From NCBI GenBank assembly GCA_009760855.2, contig WPIO01000179.1, forward strand, positions 159,001-223,000: a DNA stretch of 64,000 nt. The letters are read 5' to 3'. The notes below the pieces were generated by a model. The model was not told the DNA's origin. It ran no database searches and saw nothing but the letters and a program-made list of their open reading frames with translations. Each line of letters begins with the position of its first letter. The first letter of the stretch is position 1. Positions 54,291 through 64,000 of the stretch are shown piece after piece. The stretch is from Cristatella mucedo (Eukaryota > Bryozoa > Phylactolaemata > Cristatellidae). Made by a program: the position numbers and the translations under genes.

Positions 54291-57200
54291 ACTATGCGTT
54301 GTGAAGACTCTCCTACACTCTTAGTTCAAGTGTTGCTGTGCAACTCCGGTAGGTGCTGCTGCTTCTCCCTGACCTGCATGTGGTTGCTCCTTAAAACAGC
54401 AGGTTTGTTTCGTGTTGTCAGCTAGTAGTAGGTTGTTCTCTTCAAATCTTTGGCCAACATTGATGGCCTACCTTTGGCCATGAGTCCATGGCTCTCGGCA
54501 TCGACTTATTCAACTGTGCCACTGGTGATGTATTTTTGAAACTATGGATCGATTCCTAGGCATTTGTGATGTGCATTCTATTGTCGATTTTTGCCACAGC
54601 TCTTGTCCTAAATCAAGATATCTGGCCGCTAATAAATGGAGCTAGTGTCATTGCTAACTTACCGTGAAGTTAGATAGATAGGTCGCCAGATGTGTGTGTA
54701 ACTTAAATCGGTTTTGCATAATGCAGCAGCTGTACGAAGGTGCTGTCTGTGGCAGTGTAACCAAGCTATCAGGGCGACGTCACAAAAGACTGTTCGTACC
54801 TCTGGTGTCTGGCTGGCTGACTGATCGGATAGTTGTCTTTACCCGAAGTTATGGTAATCAGCTCCATATGCAGCCTTACTGCTAATGCAAGGCTTCTGGT
54901 GTGGGTAAGATGAGGCAAAGGCTTACCCACCGGTCTCAACCTTGGCCTTACTCTTGAGTAGCCTGTTATAGGCAGGCTGAGGGGCATGCCACCCACTTCA
55001 AGTCGGTCTAATGGGTGAGCTCATTGGCCTTGCATGGAGTGAGGCCGTGCAGTAAGTAACTGGCCTTCAAGTTCTGAGTTTCATATCCATCGATATCTCG
55101 TATATCTAATAAAAATTAATTGTGGAAAAAATTCGGATGCTTTGTCGTCGTCTGGCTGCTAAAACAGCAGATTGATAATGGTTGCTCACATTTTTTGCAA
55201 GAAAGGGGTCATTTGCTCTCTAGTTTTTGGCATAAAAGGATTGGATACGTAGAGGCCAGCAGGTGACAGATGCCCCCCCACTTCCTCAGTCTGTGGATTG
55301 GGGGTTACTGGTTATTTTGAGCTTGTCGTAATGGCTGCTTAATACAACTCGGTCAAAGCTCAGGAATTGGATCTATTAGCCCTAAACGTGCAAGATAGCC
55401 ATCGCCAGGAGCACATTCCTTAAGTAATGAATGCCTGGTTGGGGAGAGGTGCTTGTCGGCAGCAGCCTGCTACTGTGCTGGTCATGTTGGTGCCTCATCC
55501 ACCATACGGCCACCTCATCTGGCATTTGGGAATGCCTTGTGCACTGGTTTGCCTTGGTACACAGGTCTGCTGCATGCTTCCTGGCTTTGTTGTGTGATCA
55601 CAATATATCTGGCCGTTTGCAAATCAGCTGTTTCGGGTCTGAAGTATTTACATCAGTCTTGCTTTGACCGCCTAAGGCATGAAATTCTAGTTGCAGTTCC
55701 TAGATCACGCTGTATTAGTGCAGTTTTGCCATGCCATCTACAATTCTAAGATACTTTCATTGAAAATTTTTACAGGGAAGTTCGTATGCACTTTTCTTTA
55801 CATATGGCACCCTGATGGTAAACCCCATATTGCAAGTCAGTCATGGTACTGTTGTGTGAATGCTGTGGGGCCTATGCACATAAGGTCTGCAGAAGGTGCC
55901 TGTTCTCAAATGGCATACCCTGCCCCTTCCTTCTAACCAACCAGCTAACTACGGCACATCTATAAGCCGCCTCATGGATCCACTGCCCCGTTGATTGCAT
56001 TGCGCAGCAATGTACAGCATACTTGGGAAACACACAAGCATGGCTTGTCTTTATGTGTGGCTGTACGGCTAAGCTGTGAGCATTTATTACCGTTCGAGGT
56101 TTGCCTTGACAAGCCCAGGTTTTGAGAACTCTCAGCTACACTCTCATGTCCACAGGTATTAATGCATTCCAGTAATATGGCTGATGGGGTGGGTCGGCAG
56201 ACTTTTAAGCTACAATTCTCTGCTCCAAGCTACGGAAGCTGGGCTCGATCCCTTGTAATATCCACTGAGCTCTCAAAAGTTTATAAAAGAGTAATACCAA
56301 ACTTAGTGCATGGTAGGAAGTAAACTCACATTGGTTCTTGATGACTGCCTTGCCCGGCTGGTCATCGACATCACCTGCTTGTAAAACGATACATCATACA
56401 GTGCCGACTCCCGCTGGATCCAAAGCCCCTTGGAAAGATCATTCTATGAGGCTGGCAGATTTGGATTGTGTCTCAGTGGCTGGTTCAAATAAACTCGTAG
56501 ATGCTCTATTGGTGTGTTGCTAATAGAGCACCTGCCCGGACTTATTTAAGAGGATTTCAGTCGATAATTGATCTCCCATGAGACTTTTGACGTATAGAAC
56601 TCCAGCGTTCTGAATCACTTCGAGGCGCACATTTCTGGTCCAGAAAGGAGCCCAAACCAAGGTTTCACCACAGCTGTGCTTAACATAATTCGGGGTACAG
56701 TCTTTGCACTACTCCTTGACTTTTCTCCTGCCGTGCGAGTCCTTTGAGGTCTCAATTGTTAACCCTACAGAGCAGAGATTTGCCATTTTCAGTCAATGGA
56801 CCGAGCACTACAGCCGTCCAGTTCAGTGGGCACGGCGGTTAGCCCGTTTCAGCCTGTGAGCTTTACAGGGGTTCACTCAGTCGCAGTTTAGGCTCAGATC
56901 GCCTTCTTCCCCAGTTGCCGAAAGATGCTCGTTTAGGCCGATCGATGGCTTGCCGTATGCCAGCTAATTGCCTTCTCGTAGTGGCTTTCAGTGCGTGTAA
57001 GAGTTGAGTCAAGCTTACCATCTTGTTGAAGACTGCCAGTCTCTTCAAGGAAAGGTTCTCAGTTTGCAATTTCCGGTTTTGCAATCAAAGGCGTGTCAGA
57101 AAGGTCTCAATAACCTCCAGGCGTACTTAACCAGGTTTGATCTCACACAGCGTACACGAAGAAGTTTTGCTCAAGAAGACACGAGGTCAAGAGGTCATTT

Positions 57201-57791
57201 CTCTTGCTAGTTCCTAGTTTGTGAAGTGCCAGCACAAGTCCTTATCGAACCTGCCGTGTTCCCTTGTCCCAACTGCATTGTACAGCATCGCCAAGCATGG
57301 CTGAAAAAGCCAGTTGCTAAATTGGCGGCTTGTGGACACACCATGGAAATTCTCTACACACTCCTGTGCATATACTTGCCCATGATTATTTTTGTATACG
57401 GTTTATTTTTTGTAAGCTTTCTTAAAACGTGCAAGGATGCTAAAAATGGTGGCAGCTCAAGGATTAAGTTAGTCGATTCTATCGTTGCCGCTAGTGTGGT
57501 GCTCGTAGGGCCATGCTTGTCACTAGCTGCTTAGTGTGGAGATAATTTTGTTTTCCGGGCACTTATTTCCTGGGCCACAAGGCCGCTCCTTGCTGCAGCC
57601 ACGTTGGTAATATTCGGCATTGGTGATCATTCTAGCCTCCATAAATACCCGTTGTCTCGAGCTGGATATGTGTGCATTGTTTACTGTAAACTGTTTTTTG
57701 TTTACTGCATCTAAAACGATTTTTTTCGGATGCCGGCCTCTGTCGCAATAAGCATCACTACACTATCTTCTTGTTTTCCTTGGTGGTGTAG
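54291..57791. other. intron 3 stretch, nothing recognised
   Basis: 3.5 kb without a repeat family I can name. A frame at 57226-57534 carries a hydrophobic segment (YTLLCIYLPMIIFVYGLFFV) but lacks an ATG at its start, splice borders and any homologue I know. The acceptor for exon 4 is at 57790-57791. Confidence 0.4.
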
Positions 57792-57932
57792 GCTGCAAGT
57801 CCCCAATTGCACAGCCCCACTGCTGTGCAGCCCTGTGTCTCGGACGTGCCGCTCAAGGCCGGTGCCACGGTGTTAGCAGACGATGGAGGTGCAGCTGCCC
57901 TTGAATCCTTCCTGATGGCCGTCGATCAGGAG
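57792..57932 (+). CDS. host gene exon 4
   Basis: 47 codons, phase 0 at both ends. The acceptor is TTGGTGGTGTAG|GCT and the donor GAG|GTAATA. It encodes AASPQLHSPTAVQPCVSDVP and ends AAALESFLMAVDQE, a linker followed by a helix-like end. It is separated by only a 112-bp intron from exon 5. Third codon positions remain G/C-rich in AT-richer surroundings, which supports coding. Confidence 0.72.
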
Positions 57933-58044
57933 GTAATAGCTTCGGCAGTCGAACGGCATTTCCCCCACACCCATGCTCGAATGCCAGGCTTGTGTTCCTG
58001 CACCATGCCAACTGCAGGTTCGAAAAAGTAAGTGTTGTCTGCAG

Positions 58045-58392
58045 GTGAAAGTGCTGGAAGGGTGTCTAGCACGGCACGCAGGAAGCGCATCACTGCAGCA
58101 CGACGTCGAGATGCTATCCGATCTGCTGCTCGGTGTGTTTAACGACACCAATCGAGATTCCATGCTGCTGAGTGCCCTGGACGTCCTAGTGGCCCTGCAG
58201 GCCTGCCAGCCGTGCAGCGACGCCGGCGCAAAGCCGGAGCAGCAGCAGCTCCAGCCGCCTCGCAATGGGGCCACGGAGCAGCTGGAGCTGTGCGCTGCCG
58301 TGGGCAGCCTTGCATCACCTGGCCACCCGTTTTGGCGGCGATTACTGCAAGGACATGGGAATGGCCTCGATCGGCGGCAACCTCTGGCGACA
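58045..58392 (+). CDS. host gene exon 5
   Basis: 116 codons, phase 0. The acceptor is GTGTTGTCTGCAG|GTG and the donor ACA|GTAAGG. It encodes VKVLEGCLARHAGSASLQHD, then a helix-rich VEMLSDLLLGVFNDTNRDSM and LSALDVLVALQAC. A Gln/Pro-rich insert follows, then LELCAAVGSLASPGHPFWRR. The alternating hydrophobic pattern suggests an alpha-helical repeat-like fold. Family not recognised. Opposite-strand frames of 147-181 residues are shadows. Confidence 0.78.
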
Positions 58393-58890
58393 GTAAGGCA
58401 CTGTGTTTCTTTCCGCATTTGGGGGAGCGGTCGTTGCTCAGTTGCCGTTGGGCTTTGCTTGTCTTTATTGCATGTGGCTCCTTAGCGTTACAGAGGTGCG
58501 ATTTCGATTGTTCTAGCCCTTTGTTTAACAGCAGCAGCTCTAACCACGGTTTCAAGACGAACGCATTGTCTCTTACTGACAAGAACGAAATTGGATTTAC
58601 TAGATCAGTTAGCCATCTAATTACTGCAACATTCTTCTAATTTGCACTAGTTGATATTGGCAATACAACCACCAACTAGCACGGCCCCTATCTGCCACTC
58701 GTCGGACGAACTAACCGGCCTCATCTTAGTTGAATTGTTCATCGTGCATCGATCGGCACATGTAGTGAGCAGCCCAGAGTAGGATGAAGCTGGTTTCTTG
58801 GCTATTGCTGATTAAAACTTTTAGCAGTGGATGCTCTGATATAAATACAGTTATAAATACATATGTGTGTAAATATATAATATAAATATA
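58393..58890. other. intron 5, first part, nothing recognised
   Basis: AT-leaning intron sequence after the exon 5 donor. The frame to 58640 in the track region has no motif. Confidence 0.5.
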
Positions 58891-58892
58891 AT

Positions 58893-59015
58893 TAATTTGT
58901 ATAGTGCCCAGAGAGAACTTAGTCTATATTCAGGAGCTTTATATAATCTGCAGGGCTCCAGTCCACGACCTTGGTCATTAAAGGCAAGCATTTTACTCCT
59001 GGGCCAAACAAGGGC
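58893..59015 (-). mobile_element. SINE2, diverged copy in intron 5
   Basis: The plus strand reads TTTGTATAGTGCCCAGAGAG, AACTTAGTCTATATTCAGGA, then CTCCAGTCCACGACCTTGG and TACTCCTGGGCCAAAC, the complement of SINE2 tail, B box and A box in order. Confidence 0.75.
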
Positions 59016-59298
59016 TGTTTACAATGGCAGAGCCAGGGGCACAGGAGCATATGACCCCCTACAACGCGGGCTGTCCGCTATTCCTACACCCCCTCCCCGA
59101 CCGTTACTAATGGCAACATTATATCCTAATTCCCCTCGGTAAGCGACTGTCGAGTTCGTATTGAATAAATACTATGCTTGTTTTTTTCCATTAATTTCCT
59201 GTGTAGCCCTGCCTATGAAAATCTTGCAGATCTTTCTCCCAGATGCCCAGATGTAAATCCTTGCTCCGCCACTGGCTGTGTAGATGTATGTTTACATA

Positions 59299-59648
59299 TA
59301 ATAATAATAATACATTTGATGAAGCACCCTCAGATAACTCAATTTCTTGCTAGGTGCTTGAGCCGTGATGGCACACTAGGTAAGGCGTTTGCTTTCACGA
59401 CCTCGGTCCCGAAGTCGTGGGTTCGATTCCTGCAGTGGGCGATCCTTTATCACCACTGCAAGCGGTGGTGATAGCCGTAAAGGCTCTTTTGTCGCTATAC
59501 AAAAAGAGGCTGTTTAATCAGCTAGTATTTTTTTCTTTTACATTTGCTGCAAAGGAAGCATAATCGAATGGTTAGTGGTAGTAAGCTCAATGAACAACAA
59601 GAATAACATGGTTAGGAGTGAGATGCACAAGGTCAACATGCAAGTAAA
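59299..59648 (-). mobile_element. LINE-B 3' end, split by a SINE1
   Basis: (ATA)n at 59299-59311, the complement of the tail (AAGCACCCTCAGATAACTCA, ATTTCTTGCTAGGTGCTT) to 59360. It resumes at 59536 with TTTTACATTTGCTGC and the 3' UTR (ATAACATGGTTAGGAGTGAG) up to a CACT microsatellite at 59650. Confidence 0.8.
59362..59535 (+). mobile_element. SINE1, full-length reference copy in LINE-B
   Basis: 174 bp: GCCGTGATGGCACACTAGG (A box), GGGTTCGATTCC (B box, about 59419), CACCACTGCAAGCGGTGGTG (a self-complementary body hairpin), GGCTCTTTTGTCGCTATAC, AAAAAGAGGCTGTTTAATC, and a T-rich end. The flanks rejoin as GGTGCTT|TTACATTTGC of LINE-B, with CTT shared on both sides. Confidence 0.9.
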
Positions 59649-59649
59649 T

Positions 59650-59719
59650 ACACACACACACACTCACTCCCTCACTCACTCACTCACTCACTCACTCACT
59701 CACTCACTCACTCACTCAC

Positions 59720-59751
<32 letters not shown>

Positions 59752-59766
59752 TCACTCACTCACTCA
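59650..59766. repeat. (AC)n/(ACTC)n compound microsatellite
   Basis: AC units, then about 14 ACTC units, then AC units, then ACTC again. It lies at the edge of LINE-B 3' UTR sequence. Confidence 0.98.
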
Positions 59767-59879
59767 TGCACACACACCCCTGGCCGTTAGTATTTACGTG
59801 GTCCAGCAAAATGACCATCGGGCAACTGGCTCTGTATCCTGCTGATAATGAAATATGTCGCCCAGTTATCAGGAGTTTA

Positions 59880-60045
59880 CAGAATGCTATTGTTTTGCAG
59901 CACGTTGGTGCAAACATTCTGATATATAATGCCAGGACATCTAGATGCAGTGCTTCAATGGCTGAGCCAGAAAAAAGTCCTGCCATCCAAACCATGATCT
60001 TGCCTCCACAGTGCAGCACAGTGTGCTGCAGGTATGACATATATC
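59880..60045 (-). mobile_element. Tc1/mariner-like transposase relic 1
   Basis: The minus strand contains HCGGKIMVWMAGLFSGSAIE, the counterpart of the GGGSIMVWGCFS motif in Tc1-type DDE transposases, between the first and second catalytic aspartates. Nothing else of the protein can be read with confidence. Confidence 0.5.
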
Positions 60046-60139
60046 TATTCAATAATAATTTCTTCGGCTTACTTGCACCCTACATTCGTTGTTACCAAAA
60101 ATAAAATTTGCTTTTGTCGGTTCAATAAACAGAGCACCA

Positions 60140-60770
60140 ATGTTCAGAAGTTCAGTGGGCATGGCGTTCTGCCAAAAGTAGCATTCGGCTAAATCCTGCT
60201 TACTCGCTCAGGGTTATCGGCCTATCTGCCACTTGTCATAAAATACTCTTTAACTGCCGAACTGAAATTTAACTGAAATACTCTTTAACTGCCGAAGCAG
60301 TTTGCTCTAGATCGTTTTCATGCTGCCAACAGAAATCGAGCCCATGACGAGTGTAAGCAGATGGCAAGCCAACATTCTGCATAATGTCGAGATATACATT
60401 TTGATTCATGATTCCTTGAATCCTGTGAAGACGCCCAACACCCGAAGTTTAGAAGCAACCCCATACCATTGCACTTCCACAACCGAATTTCACTGTCTTT
60501 TGTATACTTTTTGTATACTTCACCCATTTGCCGGCAAAAGTACTTCCTCATTCTTATCGCCATCAAAGAGATTTGAGTTGTTCTCATCAGTCCACAGCAC
60601 TCTGCTCTTCTGTGCAGCTGTCCAATGCTGTAATAATGTAAATGTAATGCTGTAATGCTGTAATGCTCCAATGCTGTAGCTGTAATCCAATGCAGCTGTA
60701 ATAGGGGAGCAAAATCGTTCGCCTTGCTTTTTTTGCGCTGCACAGTCAACAATTGCTTGTACGTGGCCAC
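60140..60770 (-). mobile_element. Tc1/mariner-like transposase relic 2
   Basis: Read on the minus strand. RVLWTDENNSNLFDGDKNEE (about 60606-60545) is the VLWTDESKFNLFG motif with the first catalytic Asp. After a frame change comes VKFGCGSAMVWGCF (about 60495-60450), then a GIMNQNVYLDIMQ-like block (about 60415-60370). Frame changes and stops abound, and a TAATGC minisatellite (60620-60700) disrupts the upstream part. It is a separate relic from 59880-60045, since both contain the same MVWGCFS motif. Confidence 0.8.
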
Positions 60771-60785
60771 CCATGCGTTTAGTCT

Positions 60786-61290
60786 TTATAATGTATCTCC
60801 GTCTGTAACTCCACAAAGTCATAAAGACCATGTGGGTGTTACGCAGGAGAGTTCTGTATAGCGCACTCACAGCCTAAGCGGCTTTCGGTACACATTCGGT
60901 AGCCAACAGACTTCGTCTCACGCAACAAAGAGAAAGTGGGAAGCATAGCAGAGTCGGGAGAGCAGTTGAGGTAGTGAGTAGCATGGAAGTAGCAGCTCAG
61001 GACCGCTGAAAAGGATGAGCCATAGTCGGCAGTAGGAGAGTAGTTGTCGTTGCGTAAGAATTGTGGAAGCGAGTTCCACAGTCTAGGACCTGCAGAGCTA
61101 AAGCTTCTGTCGCCAACGGAGTTTAAGCAGAGGAATGAGACAGCTAATTTATTGTCTACACAGGACCTGGGGGCGTGAAGAGGCTTAAACTGATGCAGCA
61201 GTTCAACTAGGTACAAAGGAGCCAAGCCGTGGCGGGCCTTGTGGGTCAGCGTAAGAACTTGGCCCTGTATCCGTTGCTCAAAGATGGATC
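60786..61290 (-). mobile_element. LINE-A 3' fragment, well preserved
   Basis: From 61290 on the minus strand: LTLTHKARHGLAPLYLVELL, a RSCVDNKLAVSFLCLNSVGD block, SSAGPRLWNSLPQFLRN, HYLNCSPDSAMLPTFSL and CECAIQNSPA, open for 158 codons. The 3' UTR ends at GGAGTTACAGACGGAGATACATT (complement at 60786). It is inserted next to or into the Tc1 relic. Confidence 0.93.
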
Positions 61291-61682
61291 CTTGTTTGTT
61301 AAGCCATCTATTCATGTTATTTTGGCTTACGATTGGCCGTTCTTTGGCCGTTCTGGTAGTTTGGCTGTGACTAGCAGTGCATTTTAGGAGTGGCTAACCT
61401 GTCCTTCAGAGCCATGCTTTTCAGGGACCGTTCTTCCCTCGGGGAATTTACTCGACGGCGACTGGAGCTCGGAATTGCCTCTATGCTACCGGAGTACAGA
61501 TTTTTTCTATTATTATTGTGCACATTGCCCTCTGAGATCTTCAGCCGCCTATTTCTCGTTTTAAATTTACATCTTTGTAGAGTTACATCAAAACTTCTCT
61601 TGTGCTTTCAGAAAGCTGTGCAACTGCCAGATTGTTTTGGTCGTGTACCAAGCGTCAATATGGCAAGGGCTGTCTCCTACAG

Positions 61683-61781
61683 GTCAAGGAGACATCCTGG
61701 CACCTTAGCTTATCATTGGTCGAGGCATTGTCGGTGACGAAACTGGTCAAAATTAGTATCTACTGGATTGCCTCCAAGGGG
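61683..61781 (+). CDS. host gene exon 6 candidate
   Basis: 33 codons, phase 0 at both ends. The acceptor is GCTGTCTCCTACAG|GTC and the donor GGG|GTAATA. It encodes VKETSWHLSLSLVEALSVTK and ISIYWIASKG. An alternative, stronger acceptor TTGTGCTTTCAG at 61612 would extend the same frame upstream but out of phase 0. The phase match with exon 5 and the next candidate is the main argument. Confidence 0.45.
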
Positions 61782-61969
61782 GTAATAGTTATATGACCAA
61801 TCCTGCCCATCTGTTTGCATGGGAGTCACTGGCTCGTTTGCCGGCGAGTGCATTTATGACTAAGCCAAACGTGGCAAGCTATTACTTGAGGCCAAAATTG
61901 TACTGAAAGATTGTTACAGCTCAATAATTAGTGTAGTGTAATGACTTACTCGAGTACGGGCATTAACAA

Positions 61970-62540
61970 TGGCAGCAAATTTTCTTAAACTAAACGGTGA
62001 TAAAACTAACTTATCAGTTATGGGTAAACCCAGTGTGATTCAGAAAGTGGAAAGGCTGACGCTAAAAATTGGCTGTGCCAGTATATCTCCTGTTGAATCA
62101 GCTCGAAATCTTGGTGTCATGTTTTTCGAGATCTAACAGTATACCAATACCTCGTGCAAACCTCAAATCCATTGGAGACCGTGCATTTAGTTCGTATGCT
62201 CCCAAAGCCTGGAACTCATTCCCGACTTGCATCACAGCATCCCCTGACTTGACCACATTTAAAAAGAACTTAAAAACACCTATTAAGGATAGCATTTAGT
62301 GGGTCCCTGTGATTCGTCCTTCATGTGCTTATTTGTGCTGACACTGTGCATGCTGCCACTAACCACACTTGCATGCTGACCCTGTGCATGTCACCCCCAA
62401 CCATGTTATTCATGTTGTTTATCAATCATGATATTACTCACCATTCAATTGCGTTTCCTTTTGCAGCAAATGTAAAGCGCCTAGAAAGAGATTGATTTCT
62501 CTGAGGGTGCTTTATCAAGTGCATTATTATTATTATTATT
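61970..62540 (+). mobile_element. LINE-B with internal deletion, ATT tail
   Basis: The start encodes MAANFLKLNGDKTNLSVMGK and VESARNLGVMF, the part just after the RT core. At about 62128 it jumps directly to the SNSIPIPRANLKSIGDRAFS block, skipping some 170-200 codons that other copies have. DLTTFKKNLKT, the 3' UTR and the tail hairpin follow, ending in (ATT)n at 62524-62540. Confidence 0.88.
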
Positions 62541-62731
62541 AGCAACAACCGAACTCTGATTGATGGACAAGCTGCGCAGAAATTTTTGGAAGGCAGTGTA
62601 TGTAGATATACTAGGTTGGTAATGCATCTAGTACTCGGCTCGTGCCACTGCTGGTTGTTTACTTGTTATCGGCCAGTGATGCTGGTCATGTGCTGCCTGG
62701 CGGCCCAAACAGCTGTGACTGCATGTTTTAG

Positions 62732-62902
62732 GTAGGCGAGCGAAAATATCAGCCGTTCATGTTTGCTGCCAAGCACATGGCAGCCGACTTGATGTCATGC
62801 TCAGCCTCGCCGGCGATTCCCGTGAAAATTGCTCGCCTGGCGAAAGCCCACGGTGGCTCTCACCTTCGTGCCCAGATCGCTATTGCTTGGCCGAGCCATT
62901 GA
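62732..62902 (+). CDS. host gene terminal exon candidate
   Basis: After the acceptor CATGTTTTAG|GTA the frame reads VGERKYQPFMFAAKHMAADL, SPAIPVKIARLAKAHGG, HLRAQIAIAWPSH and then TGA at 62900-62902. That is 56 codons plus the stop, phase 0. The mixture of basic and hydrophobic residues looks like protein. A SINE2 begins about 20 bases after the stop and would lie in the 3' UTR. No polyadenylation signal was pinned down. Confidence 0.45.
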   Translation, partial: VGERKYQPFMFAAKHMAADLMSCSASPAIPVKIARLAKAHGGSHLRAQIAIAWPSH

Positions 62903-62921
62903 AAAGCAGAGACATTCGAGA

Positions 62922-63060
62922 GCTGCTTTGGCCCAGTGGTTAAGGTGCTTGCCCCGACCAATGTCTGGCCGAGGTCGTGGGCTCGAGCCCTGAGGCTAAT
63001 GTGGAGTGCCTGAATAGAGATTAAGCTCTCTTAGGGCACCATACAAAATGGATTATATAT
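62922..63060 (+). mobile_element. SINE2, complete-looking
   Basis: A box TTTGGCCCAGTGGTTAAGG, B box GGGCTCGAGCCCTG, body TGTGGAGTGCCTGAATAG, tail AGATTAAGCTCTCTTAGGGC with ACCATACAAAATGG and a TATATATA end. It is the clearest A and B boxes of this family in the window. Confidence 0.92.
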
Positions 63061-64000
63061 ATATTTATTTCGGTCCGTCACACTGGGAGTTGCTCGATCT
63101 AGAGGGTGACCGACTTCAGGCCGTGCATCCTGTCTGCTGCTGCCTGATCGATGCCAGCATCAGGCACAATGTAATCAAGCCTCGGCCATTAATCGTGCCG
63201 GGTGGGGGGAAGCTGCTTCACTGGATGCCTAGCCGAGTCGTTCTTTGTCGAACCGCATGCCGTGTATCGAACGGTGTGCAGCCAACACAGCAGCAGAGTC
63301 GTAAGCTGCTGGGCTCGGCTGGCGCCACCGCGAGCCTTCTCCCAAGGGCACACCCGAGCAAGTCGTCCCAGCTGCTAGCTTGCTCCAGCCAGCGTTTGCC
63401 AACTCGGTGACTCATCTCTGGCCGACTCGTGGCTGCAATTGTCGGTTTTGATTTTAGATCGACCTTTGCGTCCTAGCCGAAGCCTTGGGTTGTGTGCTGC
63501 TGCTGCTGAGACCTGCACAGTATGGACAGGCAAATTTCGCATCTTATCTGCCATCTAAGCCCGCTTCGATCGATACGTGCGTCGGCAGCAAGACCCGCTC
63601 GTCTCGGCCGGTCATCGCTTTGGTGACGGAAGATGGCGAACGCTACTGTGTGGCGCTCCCCTGAGCGGCCAACATCCCTGAGCGTGCTCTGAGGAACTCT
63701 CGAGCAGGCCGATGCCTGCCTGTTGTAAACTGTGATAGGAAAAACGCTCCTGCAGCCGCCGCACACTGGAGTGCCGTGCTGGGGTGCTGCTGCATGCGTT
63801 TCCGGTGTCGGAGGAGGACGAAAATGTGAACGATCGCCCTCTTGCCGGACTGTTTGTCTAAGCGATGATACCTTCGACATCCGGCTGTCTTCCGCCGAAT
63901 GTGGCCTGGCTGGCTGCCATGGCAACTAGCACACGACTGCCGTCTCCCGGTCGGCGGCTGCCGAGCAGGCAGTGACACGTGCTCTGCTGCTGAAGCCGGT
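63061..64000. other. GC-rich stretch without a supported gene
   Basis: GC-rich with TGCTGC-type short repeats. Frames on both strands (63048-63410 plus, 63473-63978 minus) overlap and show no motif or splice context. It could be 3' UTR of the host gene or the edge of another gene's promoter. Confidence 0.35.

Noticed and set aside
57226-57534. 102-codon frame with a strongly hydrophobic segment in intron 3
   Set aside because: The frame opens with GTG, not ATG; it has no convincing acceptor or donor, and I know no homologue. Hydrophobic frames occur by chance in T-rich sequence.
58017-58030. Micro-exon between AACTGCAG and GTAAGTG
   Set aside because: Only about 10 bases long and it would break the phase-0 pattern between exons 4 and 5; the acceptor at 58044 is simpler.

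Overview
This is a stretch of a metazoan (animal) nuclear genome. Four things point that way: spliced coding exons with GT/AG borders, RNA polymerase III tRNA genes and tRNA-derived SINEs, abundant non-LTR and LTR retrotransposons, and long microsatellites. I could not identify the species. Most of the window is repeats. There are no bacterial-style operons.

Layout. 0-9.9 kb: an old hAT transposase remnant, a short SPIN-type (SPACE INVADERS) hAT MITE with a perfect 8-bp target duplication at 3412-3598, and L2/CR1-like LINE fragments. 9.9-13.9 kb: two identical tRNA-Gln(TTG) genes on the same strand, then a tRNA-Gln pseudogene with a duplicated anticodon arm; SINEs and an LTR (LTR-B) lie among them. 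14-19.2 kb: a decayed Ty3/gypsy-type element (partial LTR, primer-binding-site-like motif, gag with a damaged zinc knuckle, retropepsin), plus a solo LTR of the same family inserted in opposite orientation into an older LINE. 20-36.6 kb: LINE fragments, including the best-preserved reverse transcriptase (33.6-35.2 kb, minus), another LTR-B and a GC-rich LTR-like repeat (LTR-C). 37.4-39.1 kb: a CpG-rich promoter region with a roughly 91-bp tandem repeat carrying YY1-like sites, a (CCG)n tract of about 36 units, and first-exon candidates. 38.8-62.9 kb: one large plus-strand gene (exons at 38835, 40781, 44666, 57792, 58045 and probably 61683 and 62732, all junctions phase 0), whose introns hold more LINEs, a 380-bp hAT MITE, Tc1/mariner relics and SINEs. 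63-64 kb: GC-rich sequence with no supported gene.

The host gene would encode about 1,230 residues: a short N-terminal membrane segment, a long Ala/Ser-rich region, a short coiled coil and several conserved-looking C-terminal exons. I do not recognise its family. The transposon part tells a connected story. One SINE family (SINE2) carries the 3' end of an L2-like LINE (LINE-B), as expected if it borrows that LINE's machinery. Several insertions are nested with identifiable target duplications, which gives relative ages.
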